A stretch of DNA of 64,000 nt, taken from assembly GCF_032464895.1 (NCBI RefSeq), contig NZ_JAWDIC010000001.1:1426001-1490000 (forward strand), read 5' to 3'. This document shows, in pieces, positions 9,156 to 18,072 of this stretch; position 1 is the first letter of the stretch, and every line of letters starts with the position of its first letter. The translations under genes and the position numbers were made by a program. The notes beneath the pieces are model-generated. The model ran no database searches and was not told where the DNA came from. It saw only the letters and a program-made list of their open reading frames with translations. This stretch comes from Phycicoccus sp. M110.8 (GTDB taxonomy: Bacteria > Actinomycetota > Actinomycetes > Actinomycetales > Dermatophilaceae).

Positions 9156-10082
9156 ATGACCCCCACGACGACCACCGCGCCGGCGCTCGAGCGCGTGCGC
9201 CCCCGGCACGACCGCGACACCACCGCCCGCCGCTTGCTCGCCTCTGCGGCGAAGACCTCCTACGACCCGCAGAAGGACATCGACTGGTCCGAGCCGCTCG
9301 AGCCGGGCCTGTTCGGCATGTCGGCGCAGTGGTCGACGCTCTACGGCACCGCGCTGTGGGACGACCTCACCCCCGAGCAGCGGGTCCGCCTGACCGAGCT
9401 GGAGTTCTGCTCGATCTCGGGGGTGGGCATCTGGTTCGAGATGATCCTGATGCAGATGATCCTGCGCGACGTCTACGACCAGGACCCGGCCACGCCGCAC
9501 GTGCAGTTCGCGCTCACCGAGATCGGCGACGAGTGCCGCCACTCCGTCATGTTCGCGCGCACCGCGGAGAAGTTCGGCGCGCGGTCGTACCAGCCCACCG
9601 GACTGGACCACCAGCTCGGCCGGCTCTTCAAGACCCTCGCCACGGGGCCGTCGCTCTACGCCTCGATCCTCGTCGCCGAGGAGGTTCTCGACATCTTCCA
9701 GCGCGAGGTGATCGACGACGAGCAGGTGCAGCCGCTCACCCGTGCCGTCAGCCGGATCCACGTCGTGGAGGAGGCGCGCCACATGCGGTTCGCCCGCGAC
9801 GAGATCGCGCGCCGTGCCGAGACGATGGGCCGCGCCGAGCGGGCGCGGCAGCGGCTCGTCCTCGGCGTCGTGGCCAACGTGATCATCCACAACCTCGTCC
9901 AGCCCGACGTGTATGCCGAGGTGGGCCTCGACCCCGACGTCGCCGTGCGCGTCGCGAGGGCCAACGAGCACCACACCGCCAAGCTGCGGGGCGCGGCCGA
10001 GAACCTGACCTCCTTCCTCACCGACTGCGGCCTCGTCGGGGGCACCTCGGCCCGGCTCTGGCGCCGCGCCCGGCTCGTCTGA
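9156..10082 (+). CDS. AurF-type diiron oxygenase family protein
   Basis: A 308-residue protein of the AurF (p-aminobenzoate N-oxygenase-like) diiron family. The carboxylate/His ligand segments are visible: LEFCSISGVGIWFEMIL, TEIGDECRHSVMFA (ExxxH type), ILVAEEVLDIFQRE and VVEEARHMRFARDE. The family includes N-oxygenases, but most actinobacterial members next to TetR genes are uncharacterised, so the substrate is unknown. The ATG has a GAGGAG site 6 bases upstream. Divergent from the TetR gene across 42 bases, so probably regulated by it. Confidence 0.75.
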   Translation: MTPTTTTAPALERVRPRHDRDTTARRLLASAAKTSYDPQKDIDWSEPLEPGLFGMSAQWSTLYGTALWDDLTPEQRVRLTELEFCSISGVGIWFEMILMQMILRDVYDQDPATPHVQFALTEIGDECRHSVMFARTAEKFGARSYQPTGLDHQLGRLFKTLATGPSLYASILVAEEVLDIFQREVIDDEQVQPLTRAVSRIHVVEEARHMRFARDEIARRAETMGRAERARQRLVLGVVANVIIHNLVQPDVYAEVGLDPDVAVRVARANEHHTAKLRGAAENLTSFLTDCGLVGGTSARLWRRARLV

Positions 10083-10224
10083 GCCGCGGCCGGCCGCGCT
10101 TCCGAGCGCGAGCCCGCACCACCTCCGGGCGCGGACTCGCGGTGTCGGAGGGGGTCGGCGGATGGGCTATGATCGTCCGGTCGCGGCGGGCCACCCCGTC
10201 GCGATGGTGCGCCCGGCGCACCAC

Positions 10225-10301
10225 GGCCAGGTAGCTCAGTTGGTACGAGCGTCCGACTGAAAATCGGAAGGTCGGCGGTTCGACCCCGCCCCTGGCCACC
10301 A
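10225..10301 (+). tRNA. tRNA-Phe (anticodon GAA)
   Basis: A full cloverleaf is visible. Acceptor stem GGCCAGG pairs with CCTGGCC (10291-10297). The anticodon stem TCCGA/TCGGA encloses the loop CTGAAAA, and the T-arm has GGTTCGACC. The discriminator is A and CCA is encoded (10299-10301). A TATGAT at 10168-10173 is a plausible -10 element, though no good -35 lies upstream. The 142 bases between the oxygenase gene and the tRNA show nothing else. Confidence 0.95.
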
Positions 10302-10305
10302 CCGA

Positions 10306-10340
10306 ACCCGCAGGCCAGAGCACTGGCCCGCGGGTTTCGT
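10306..10340 (+). terminator. Rho-independent-type terminator after tRNA-Phe
   Basis: A 13-bp stem with one mismatch (10306-10318 with 10323-10335) has the four-base loop AGCA. It is followed by TTTCGTGTTT. It begins four bases after the tRNA 3' end. The next roughly 220 bases to 10562 contain no feature I can support. Confidence 0.75.
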
Positions 10341-10562
10341 GTTTGCCTGACAGGCCCTTGCGATGTCGATTGCCGCGGCCTGCGCGCCTCGTCGCCTGGC
10401 CGACTGACATTTGTCACGCGTGCGTCGAATCGCGTCCGAGGCCTGCTGCCGCGCCCCTACCGTGGTCCACGTCGGGGGCCGGCCGGAGCAGGTCCACAGA
10501 GGCTGTCGGCGGTGGGGCGCACGTCCCGGGGCTCGCCGACCACGGTGTCTTGGGGGGCCAGG

Positions 10563-11186
10563 ATGATGACGGACGACCGGCCGCCGGCCGATGGCCGGCA
10601 GAGGTGGAAGTCGTACGGGTACGGCCCGCAGGTCAGGCGGCAGTTCCTCCTCACCTACGCCGTCTTCGGTTCGTTCCTGCTCGTGCTCGTGTTGGAGGCC
10701 GTGAGCGCCCTCGAGCAGCACCCGTGGGTGGGCGCGGTGGCAGCGGCTCTCGCGGCGTGGCTGTCCTTCTACCTCGGCAGGGCTGTCTACCGACACCTGT
10801 GGCTCATGACGCACCGCGAGGTCGTCCCCGTGACGCCACCCGCCCCCGACCCCACGAAGCGGGCCTGGGTGTGGTCCGCGGTGCGACAGGGACGGGTGCT
10901 GGAGCCCGAGGAGAGGGAAGTGGCGGCCGCGACGGCACGCAAGGTGCTGTGGAAGCCGTGGCAGATGGTGCTGAACGTCGTCGCACCGGCGTACTTCGCA
11001 GTGCGGATCCTCGTCCACCTCAACAACAGCCGGCTGACCGTCACGAGCGTCACGTGGTCCCTCATCGGCCTGGCGTTGGTGTGCGGCAGCCTGCTCGCGT
11101 GGGTCATGCAGGCCCGGCTGCGTCGGTGGATGGCGGCCAATTCGCTGTTGCCGGGACAGGCGGCCCCGCTGCAGCCCCCTCGGTGA
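10563..11186 (+). CDS. Hypothetical membrane protein
   Basis: I do not recognise this 207-residue protein. It has a charged N-terminus and likely membrane segments near residues 26-42 (FLLTYAVFGSFLLVLVLEAV), 48-68 (WVGAVAAALAAWLSFYLG), 130-150 and 165-185 (SLIGLALVCGSLLAWVMQA). A soluble loop of about 50 residues sits between pairs two and three. There are two tandem ATGs (10563, 10566) after a G-rich ribosome-binding stretch GGGGGGCCAGG. It is followed 28 bases later by a glycosyltransferase gene, with no clear functional link. Confidence 0.6.
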   Translation: MMTDDRPPADGRQRWKSYGYGPQVRRQFLLTYAVFGSFLLVLVLEAVSALEQHPWVGAVAAALAAWLSFYLGRAVYRHLWLMTHREVVPVTPPAPDPTKRAWVWSAVRQGRVLEPEEREVAAATARKVLWKPWQMVLNVVAPAYFAVRILVHLNNSRLTVTSVTWSLIGLALVCGSLLAWVMQARLRRWMAANSLLPGQAAPLQPPR

Positions 11187-11214
11187 CGACAGGCTCCGGG
11201 ATTACTGTCTGCGC

Positions 11215-12810
11215 ATGACAGCGGCTCCAGCGGTGCCGTCCTCCCCCTCCGGGCCGAGGGCGCCCCGAACCGTCGCCCGGCTGTCCCGGCGACACCTGCT
11301 CCTGGTGGTCCTCGCGGTCGGCGTGCTCGCGGTCGCCGTCCGGGTCGGGACGATCCTCCGGGGCGGCGGGCCGCACGCCCTCTCGGTGTTCTACGACGAC
11401 GGGGTCTACTACGCGGCGGCGAGCGCGGTGGCGTTCGGCCGGATGCCGTACCGGGACTTCGTGCTGCTGCACCCCCCGGGCATCGTGTGGGCGCTGCTGC
11501 CGTTCGCGTGGCTGGGACGGGTGACGACCGACACGGACGGCATGGCCGCCGCGCGGCTCGCCTGGGCGGTCCTCGGAGGTCTCAACGCTGCCCTGGTCGT
11601 GGTGGTCACGCGCAGGTTCGGCCTGGTCGCCGCGCTCGTCGGTGGCGTCTTCTATGCGTTGTGGCCCACCGCGATCCGCGTCGAGTCGGGGCCGTTGCTC
11701 GAGCCGGTGGGGACCTTGGCGCTGCTCGCCGCCCTGGCGCTCCTCTCCGCCCGGGGTGTCGCGGACCGCCGCGGTGTGCAGGTGGCCGCCGGCGCCGCGC
11801 TGGGCCTCGCCCTCGTCGTGAAGATCTGGTGGGCCGTACCGGTGGTCATCGTCCTCGGGTACGTCGCGCTGCGGTGGCGGGGCCGGGTGCTCCTGCGGGT
11901 GGTCCTCGGGGCTGCGGCGTCGGCATCCGTCGTGTGCCTGCCGTTCTTCCTCAACGCGCCGGGGACCATGTGGCGGATGGTCGTGCTCGACCAGCTGGGC
12001 CGCGGCCGGGTCTCGGACACCACGCTGGAGCGCCTGAGCCAGATCGGCGGGGCGGAGACGTTCAAGCTCCTGGGACGCAGTGCCACCCAGGTGGCCGGGG
12101 TGGGCTGGCTCGTGCTCGTGGTCCTCACGATCGCATGCGCCCTGGCCGCCTGGGGGTCGGTGGAGGGTCGGCTCTTCGCGGTCCTCACCGTGTCGGTCGT
12201 GGCCGTGCTCCTGACCGCCCCGTCGTTCTTCGGCTTCTACGCCGCGTTCGCGGCACCGGTGTTCGCCCTCGTGGTTCCCGCCGCCATCCACGGCGCGGCG
12301 GGTCTGGTCCCCGGCCCCGCGACATACGGGCGCCCGCGCAGGCGGCCCGTCGTGGCGGTGGCCGTCATTGCCGGCCTGTCCCTGGTGGTGGGCGCGGTCG
12401 AGGGCAGCACGTATGCCGCGGGCAAGCCGTTCCCGGAGCGCCGGCTCCAGCCGGTGGTGGCCGGCACTCGCTGCGTCACCTCGGACTCACCGTGGGGGCT
12501 CATCGAGCTCGACGCCCTCTCGAAGGACTTCCGGGACGGTTGCCGGGTCGAGATCGGCGTCAGCGGTGTCACGCACGACACGCTGCACCTCACCCGGGCC
12601 AACGGCAGCGAGGTCGCGCGGTCTGGCAACGCCGCCTGGCGGCAGTACCTGCTGACCTACCTGCGAAGTGGTGGCGCGACCATCATCATGCGCGCACCGA
12701 GCGGCGACGGGATCACCGGCAGGGAGCGCACGGTCATCGAATCCTGGCCCGTCCGCGGCCGGGCAGGCGGGTACGCAGTCCGCGACCCCGCCGCCGCACC
12801 GGCCGGGTAG
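11215..12810 (+). CDS. GT-C family membrane glycosyltransferase (family 39-like)
   Basis: A 531-residue multi-span protein with the layout of GT-C (ArnT/PMT-like) glycosyltransferases, which use lipid-linked sugars at the outer membrane face. The first external loop carries the acidic motif VFYDDGVYYAAA and then YRDFVLLHPPGIVW, typical of family 39. About ten hydrophobic segments follow, and then a C-terminal extracytoplasmic domain from about residue 400. Substrate unknown. It is not clearly operonic with its neighbours; the next gene starts 58 bases downstream. Confidence 0.72.
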   Translation: MTAAPAVPSSPSGPRAPRTVARLSRRHLLLVVLAVGVLAVAVRVGTILRGGGPHALSVFYDDGVYYAAASAVAFGRMPYRDFVLLHPPGIVWALLPFAWLGRVTTDTDGMAAARLAWAVLGGLNAALVVVVTRRFGLVAALVGGVFYALWPTAIRVESGPLLEPVGTLALLAALALLSARGVADRRGVQVAAGAALGLALVVKIWWAVPVVIVLGYVALRWRGRVLLRVVLGAAASASVVCLPFFLNAPGTMWRMVVLDQLGRGRVSDTTLERLSQIGGAETFKLLGRSATQVAGVGWLVLVVLTIACALAAWGSVEGRLFAVLTVSVVAVLLTAPSFFGFYAAFAAPVFALVVPAAIHGAAGLVPGPATYGRPRRRPVVAVAVIAGLSLVVGAVEGSTYAAGKPFPERRLQPVVAGTRCVTSDSPWGLIELDALSKDFRDGCRVEIGVSGVTHDTLHLTRANGSEVARSGNAAWRQYLLTYLRSGGATIIMRAPSGDGITGRERTVIESWPVRGRAGGYAVRDPAAAPAG

Positions 12811-12868
12811 GTCGCGCACGTGGGTCGCGGACGCCCGCCGCGGCAGCCCCCGGGCCTACGCTCCAACG

Positions 12869-13592
12869 GTGCCCGACCCCCTGTTCGCTGAGCCGCGCCT
12901 CGCACGTCTCTACGACGCGGTCGACGGCGAGCGGGACGACCTGGCGCACTACCTGGCGCTGGCCCACGAGCTGCGTGCGCGGCACGTCCTGGACCTCGGC
13001 TGCGGCACGGGAAGCTTCGCCGTCCTGGCGGCCAGGGAGGGTTTCACCGTGACGGGCGTCGACCCGGCGCAGGCCTCGCTCGACGTGGCCCGGACCAAGC
13101 CGGGGGGTCGAGCTGGTGACGTGGCACCTGGGCGAAGCCCACACCATCCCTCCGCTCACCGTCGACCTCGCCGTCATGACGGGCAACGTCGCCCAGGTCT
13201 TCCTCACCGACGACGACTGGGTCCGGGCACTCGAGGCGGTCCACGCGCAGCTCACGGCAGACGCGTGGCTCGTCTACGAGACGCGACGGGTCGAGGACCG
13301 GGCGTGGGAGCGGTGGGGTCGCGACGCCGACGAGAGGACGGTGACTATCGCGGGGACCGGTCCCGTCCGGCACCGCACCGAGGTCCTCGACGTCGACCTG
13401 CCGTTCGTGACGTTCGAGCACCACTTCGCATTCCCCGACGGCACCAGCCTCAGCTCGCGCTCGACGATCAGGTTCCGCCCCGACGACGAGAACCGGCAGT
13501 GGCTGGCCAGCACCGGGTACGACGTCGCGGACGTCCGGGACGCACCCGACCGCCCCGGACGGGAACGGGTCTACCTCGCCCGACGTCGCTGA
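12869..13592 (+). pseudogene. SAM-dependent methyltransferase gene with a frameshift
   Basis: The first frame, from the GTG at 12869, encodes a class I methyltransferase N-terminus with the SAM motif VLDLGCGTGSFAVLA and the acidic GVDPAQASLDVAR. Similarity then jumps to another frame (LGEAHTIPPLTVDLAVMTGN to the end, YLARRR). The break is in a run of six G at 13102-13107. Removing one G gives a continuous 240-residue protein (TKPGVELVTWHLGEA across the join). It is either a recent inactivating insertion, a phase-variable tract, or a homopolymer sequencing error; the intact codons on both sides make error or very recent mutation most likely. Confidence 0.75.
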
Positions 13593-13625
13593 CCACCGCG
13601 CGGCGCGCCCGGTGCGTCCCTGACG

Positions 13626-14531
13626 TCAGCCGTCGCGACGGGCCACGACGACGAAGTCCGCTGCGTGGCCGACCGGTCGCCGACCACCGGCCCAGACCGC
13701 ACGCAGCCTGCGCCGCATCGGCAGGTCCGGCACCGGGACGACCGCCAGGTCATCCGCGGCCACGGCGTCGAGCACCGCCAGTCGGCTGAGCACGGCCGGT
13801 GCCGTTCCCGCCATCGCGGCGACGCGGACGGCGGTGTTGCTCGAGAGCGCCTGCGCCGGCTCGGCGAGCGTGAGACCGCGGGCACGGCAGGCCTCCACCA
13901 GGGTCTGCAGCGTCCCCGAGCCTTCCTCCCGCACCACGAGCGCAGTGCGCGAGAGCTCCTCCGCCGTCACGGGATGGGTCCGGCGGCGGGTCCACGGGTG
14001 ACCGGGGGCGACGACGACCACCAGCTCGTCGGTCGCCACCGTCGCCGAGCTCAGGGCGCGCGGGGCGCCCGCCGTCTCGACGAACCCGAGGTCGCGGCTG
14101 CCGTCGCGCACCGCCTCGACCACCCCCGCCGAGTTCATGACGGCGAGGTTGACGTCGACGTCGCCGTGCTCGCGCCTGAAGGCGGCCAGCCACCGAGGCA
14201 CGAGGTGCTCGGCGGTCGTCATGCTCGCCGCGAGCGCCAGGTGCGAGCTGCGCTCCGCACGCAGGGCGTCGGTCGCCAACCGCAGCCGGTCGGCCGCGGC
14301 GAGGACGTCCCTCGCCCAGTCGACGTAGAGGGACCCCTCCGGAGTCATCGCCGAGCCGCGGCTCGACCGCTTCACCAGGGCCAGGCCCAGCCGCCGCTCC
14401 AGCCGCGCGATGCTGGTGCTGGCGCTCGGCTGCGAGACGCCCAGCCTGGCAGCAGCGGCGCCGATGCTGCCGACCTCCGCCACGGCGACCAGCAGCTCGA
14501 GCACCTCGAGGTCGGGCCAGCGAGCACTCAC
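13626..14531 (-). CDS. LysR-family transcriptional regulator
   Basis: A 301-residue LysR protein. The N-terminal HTH is classic (LEVLELLVAVAEVGSIGAAA, ARLGVSQPSASTSIARLERR). The effector domain follows, with VVVVAPGHPWTRRR and VVREEGSGTLQTL. Start at GTG 14531, giving VSARWPDLEV; the very long frame upstream is antisense shadow. It is divergent from a YeiH-type transporter across a 16-base palindrome, the usual arrangement in which the LysR protein activates the divergent gene and controls itself. Confidence 0.88.
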   Translation of the reverse strand: MSARWPDLEVLELLVAVAEVGSIGAAAARLGVSQPSASTSIARLERRLGLALVKRSSRGSAMTPEGSLYVDWARDVLAAADRLRLATDALRAERSSHLALAASMTTAEHLVPRWLAAFRREHGDVDVNLAVMNSAGVVEAVRDGSRDLGFVETAGAPRALSSATVATDELVVVVAPGHPWTRRRTHPVTAEELSRTALVVREEGSGTLQTLVEACRARGLTLAEPAQALSSNTAVRVAAMAGTAPAVLSRLAVLDAVAADDLAVVPVPDLPMRRRLRAVWAGGRRPVGHAADFVVVARRDG

Positions 14532-14551
14532 CCCACACCCCCGGTCCCAGC

Positions 14552-14567
14552 CATAGCCATGGCTATG
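14552..14567. promoter_or_regulatory. LysR operator candidate, 16-base perfect palindrome
   Basis: CATAGCCATGGCTATG is a perfect palindrome in the gap between the LysR gene and the YeiH-type gene. It contains ATA-N8-TAT, compatible with the LysR T-N11-A rule. It ends 58 bases before the transporter start chosen here. Confidence 0.65.
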
Positions 14568-14624
14568 AGTGTATGCCGGAATGCCCGGTACCAGCCGACG
14601 ACCGCGTCCGTGAGGGTTGGCACC

Positions 14625-15686
14625 GTGGACGCGACTGCCGACCCCGACCGACCCCCGAACCTCCTCGCCGACCGTGAGGCGGACGCGGAGGAGGACCGAC
14701 CCCCGGGCCGGCGGCCCTCGCTCCCGTGGCCCGGACTTGCCCTCGCCCTCGGCGTCGCCGTGGTCGCCGTCCTGCTGCAGCGCGTGGTCCCCGGCCTGAG
14801 CCCGTTGCTCGTCGCGGTCCTCGCCGGGGCCGTGCTGTCGAACACCCGAGCCCTCCCGGCGTCGCTCGGCCCCGGGCTGCAGGTCGCCTCGCGCCGGCTG
14901 CTGCGGGTCGGCATCGTCCTGCTCGGGCTCCAGCTCTCGCTCGGCGACATCGTCGCCCTCGGGGGCGGCACGATCGCCGTGGTGGTGGGCGTCGTCGTGC
15001 TCGGCATCCTCGGCACCCTGGCCGTCGGCCGGTGGCTGCAGGTGCCGCCCGCCCTGAGGCTGCTCATCGCCACCGGCTTCTCCATCTGCGGGGCCGCGGC
15101 GGTCGCCGCCATGGAGGACACGGCCGACGCCGACGAGGAGGAGGTCGCGACCGCGATCGGCATGGTGGTGCTCTTCGGGACCCTGATGATCGCCGTGGTG
15201 CCGGCGGTGACCGGACTGTGGGGCCTCCCCTCGCAGGCGGCCGGCTTGGTCGCCGGGGCGTCCATCCACGAGGTGGCACAGGTGGTCGCCGCCGCGGGCG
15301 TCATCGGCAGCGGCGCGCTCAAGGTGGCCGTCGTGACCAAGCTGGGCCGGGTGCTGATGCTGGCACCGGTGATCCTCGTCGCCGGCGCGCTCCGTCGCCG
15401 GGGCGCTGCCCGCGACACCACCTCGCGGCCGCCGCTCCTGCCGCTCTTCGTCGTGGGCTTCCTCGCCGCCGTCGTCCTGCGCAGCACCGTGCACCTCGGC
15501 CCGGCCCTGCTGACCGCGGCCTCCACCGTGCAGACCCTGCTGCTCGCGGCCGCGATGTTCGCCCTCGGCTGCGGCGTCCGGTTCGACAAGGTCCGGGGCA
15601 TGGGCGCACGACCCCTGGTGCTCGGCACCATCTCTACGGCGTGGGTCCTCGAGATCGCGTGCGCGGGGGTCGCCCTCACCCGCTGA
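14625..15686 (+). CDS. YeiH-family putative sulfate/anion exporter
   Basis: A 353-residue membrane protein of the YeiH (UPF0324) family with about ten hydrophobic segments. Family-like stretches are LLRVGIVLLGLQLSLGDI, TGFSICGAAAVAAM, AGASIHEVAQVVAAAG and VVTKLGRVLMLAPVI. The family is annotated as sulfate exporters, but function is poorly tested. I use GTG 14625 with GAGGG upstream. An ATG at 14565 is in frame but lies inside the LysR palindrome, so it is unlikely. Probably controlled by the divergent LysR regulator. Confidence 0.8.
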   Translation: MDATADPDRPPNLLADREADAEEDRPPGRRPSLPWPGLALALGVAVVAVLLQRVVPGLSPLLVAVLAGAVLSNTRALPASLGPGLQVASRRLLRVGIVLLGLQLSLGDIVALGGGTIAVVVGVVVLGILGTLAVGRWLQVPPALRLLIATGFSICGAAAVAAMEDTADADEEEVATAIGMVVLFGTLMIAVVPAVTGLWGLPSQAAGLVAGASIHEVAQVVAAAGVIGSGALKVAVVTKLGRVLMLAPVILVAGALRRRGAARDTTSRPPLLPLFVVGFLAAVVLRSTVHLGPALLTAASTVQTLLLAAAMFALGCGVRFDKVRGMGARPLVLGTISTAWVLEIACAGVALTR

Positions 15687-15858
15687 CCGCACGACCGGCA
15701 CCCGCCCACTCCAGCCACCCCACTGCAGCCAGCCCACGGCATACGGACCCCTGCGGACGGCACCACGAGGGCACCGGAAAGGGACGCGCGGGCCGCGCGA
15801 CGCAGCCGGGTCTCTCTCCCGCGGGCGGATCCGGCCGCGCCGACTTACCGTTCCAGAC

Positions 15859-18072
15859 ATGGACCTCGGGGCGTCGATCGCCGCAGTCGCGTCCGCGCCC
15901 ACCCTCCTCGAGGGCATGCGAGCCGCGGACGGGCTCGCGCGCGCCGCCGCGGCGGCCGGCGGCGACGCGGTGCCGACCCTGCGCTCGACGGTCCGGACCG
16001 CTGACCCCCTCACGGCCATCGCGGCGGTGCACGCGCTCGGCGCCTGCGCGGACGCGACCGCCGGCGAGGCCCTCGCCGACCTCCTCGGGGACGAGCGCCC
16101 GTTCGTCGCCGAGCACGCCCTCGACGCCCTGCGGCTCGCACCCGTGGTCGGGCGCGCGCTGCCCGCGCTGGTGGGCAGGTGCGCCGCCGGCGGCTTCCCC
16201 GGGATGCTCGCCCAGCGCACCCTCGAGCACTGGGCGGTGCAGGACCCCGACCGGGTGCGGGCGGCCCTGGCCACGGGGATCGCGTCCGCGGCCGGGATCG
16301 AGGAGCAGGCGCGGCTGGTCGAGACCGTCGGGCTCGTGCCCGGGGCGGCCTCGTCCCGGCTGCTCACCAGCCTCGCCTCGGGCGAGGTCGAACAGCCCGT
16401 CGCGGTGCGCCGGGCCGCCCTGGCGGCCCTGGGCGAGGGGCCGGCCGACGACCCAGGCGCCGAGGAGCTCCTGCTGTCGTACTCCCGGTGCGTCGGACCG
16501 CTGGCCGAGACGGCCCGGCTCGCCCTGCACGACCTCTTTCCCGGGCCCGACGCGCTGGTCCCGGACGGACCGGCGGTCGCCCAGCTGTTCCTCCACGCGG
16601 ACGTCGACGGGCAGCTCCACCAGTCCGGCCGTGGCGACACCGGCGGCATCGCCACGCTGCTCGTCCAGCTCGGTGACGCCCTCGTCCGCCAGCGCCCCCA
16701 CGGTGCACGGGTCCTCACGATCTCCCGCACCCGTGCGGACCTGGCGCACTACCCGCTCGGCCGCGGTCAGGCCGCGCTCGGCGCCCCGGGTGCGGCCACC
16801 GGGCACCGCGACCTCGGGCTGCGCGACCCCGGCCACCACTACGCCGGCGTCCCGCTCGTGGGGTCCCCGCAGGGCATCGCCCGGGCGTGGCCGGCCCGGG
16901 TCGCCGCGCGACGCGGCATACGTCGCATCCTGCGCGCCGCGGGCAGGGTGGACGCCATCCACCTGCGGATGGCCGACGTCGGCTCGATGGCGGCTGCGGA
17001 GGCTGCCCGCGAGCTGGGCGTGCCGTTCGTGCTGACCGCGGCACCGGACCCGCAGGCCCTCATCGAGGCGCGGGACACCGCGGGCACGCTGACCAGGGAC
17101 GGCTTCGGCGAGGCGGACCTCGTCGAGCACCTGTGGTTCCGCGACCGGCTGCTGCGGGACCTCGCCGCCGATGCCGCCCACCTGGTGGTCCTGCCGCGGC
17201 TCGAGGTCGCCGGCGACCTGCAGCGCCTCCTCGGGATCGACCTGTCGAGCCGTGGCGTGCCCGTCTCGGTCGTGGGCGAGGGCATCGACCTCACCAGCGT
17301 CGACCGGGCCGTGCGCGAGGTCGGCGAACCGGCGCTGCGCACGCGCGGCACGGCCACCGCCCTCGCGCAGCTGGAGGACCTGCTCGAGACCCTGCCGCCT
17401 GCGCGCCGCGCTCTCCCGGTCGCGGTCTCGGTCGGCCGCCTGAGCCCCGTGAAGGGCATGGCCACCCTGGTCCGGGCCTGGGCCGACGACGCGACGCTGC
17501 GCAAGCGCTGCAACCTGCTGGTCGTCGGCGGGGACCTCGACGAGCCCAGCGACGACGAGGCCGCCGAGCTCGGCCGGATCGCCGACGTCGTCGACCTGGA
17601 CCGCGCGGCATCGCTCGGGCTCCTGCTGGCCGGCCACCGCCCCAACGCCACCACGGCCGCCTGGCTGGCCGCGGTTCGCCGGGGCGACCCGGCATCCGGC
17701 CGACCGCCCGGCGCCTACGTCAGCGCCAGCCTCAAGGAGGAGTTCGGCATCGCGATCCTCGAGGCGATGGGGGTGGGCTTGGTCGTCGTCGCACCGGACG
17801 GCGGCGGTCCCGCGACCTACGTCGCGGACGGGCAGACCGGGTTCCTCGTCGACACCTCGTCCCCCGCCGCGCTCGTGCGGGGCGTCCACGCCGCCCTCGA
17901 CCTCGCGGCCGTCGACGGCGCCGAGGACCGGGCCAGCCGGTCGCGCGCCATGGTGCGCAGCCGGTTCGGCATCGACGCGATGGCTGCGGCGCTGGCAGAC
18001 GTCTACGACGACGTCGCGCGCCTCAGCGGCGCAGGCCGGGTGGCACCCGAGGCCGTGGAGGACGTCTCGTGA
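15859..18072 (+). CDS. HEAT-like repeat / GT4 glycosyltransferase fusion protein
   Basis: This 737-residue protein joins an N-terminal alpha-helical repeat region (about 1-235; repeated patterns such as ADPLTAIAAVHALGACADATAG and RRAALAALGEGPADD) to a GT-B fold glycosyltransferase. The GT part resembles family 4 sucrose-phosphate-synthase-like enzymes: GGIATLLVQLGDAL (donor loop), VSVGRLSPVKGMATLVRAW, then YVSASLKEEFGIAILEAMG with the EX7E motif and GGGPATYVADGQTGFLV. The HEAT-like part probably mediates protein contact. Donor and acceptor are unknown. It overlaps the next glycosyltransferase by 4 bases, so they likely act together. Confidence 0.72.
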   Translation: MDLGASIAAVASAPTLLEGMRAADGLARAAAAAGGDAVPTLRSTVRTADPLTAIAAVHALGACADATAGEALADLLGDERPFVAEHALDALRLAPVVGRALPALVGRCAAGGFPGMLAQRTLEHWAVQDPDRVRAALATGIASAAGIEEQARLVETVGLVPGAASSRLLTSLASGEVEQPVAVRRAALAALGEGPADDPGAEELLLSYSRCVGPLAETARLALHDLFPGPDALVPDGPAVAQLFLHADVDGQLHQSGRGDTGGIATLLVQLGDALVRQRPHGARVLTISRTRADLAHYPLGRGQAALGAPGAATGHRDLGLRDPGHHYAGVPLVGSPQGIARAWPARVAARRGIRRILRAAGRVDAIHLRMADVGSMAAAEAARELGVPFVLTAAPDPQALIEARDTAGTLTRDGFGEADLVEHLWFRDRLLRDLAADAAHLVVLPRLEVAGDLQRLLGIDLSSRGVPVSVVGEGIDLTSVDRAVREVGEPALRTRGTATALAQLEDLLETLPPARRALPVAVSVGRLSPVKGMATLVRAWADDATLRKRCNLLVVGGDLDEPSDDEAAELGRIADVVDLDRAASLGLLLAGHRPNATTAAWLAAVRRGDPASGRPPGAYVSASLKEEFGIAILEAMGVGLVVVAPDGGGPATYVADGQTGFLVDTSSPAALVRGVHAALDLAAVDGAEDRASRSRAMVRSRFGIDAMAAALADVYDDVARLSGAGRVAPEAVEDVS

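Noticed and set aside
10141-10173. Full promoter for tRNA-Phe
   Set aside because: TATGAT is a fair -10, but no -35 hexamer of any quality is found at 16-18 bases, so only the -10 is mentioned with the tRNA.
13626-16730. Minus-strand open frame of 1034 codons
   Set aside because: Only its last 301 codons (LysR) are real; the rest is antisense to the YeiH-type and HEAT-GT4 genes.
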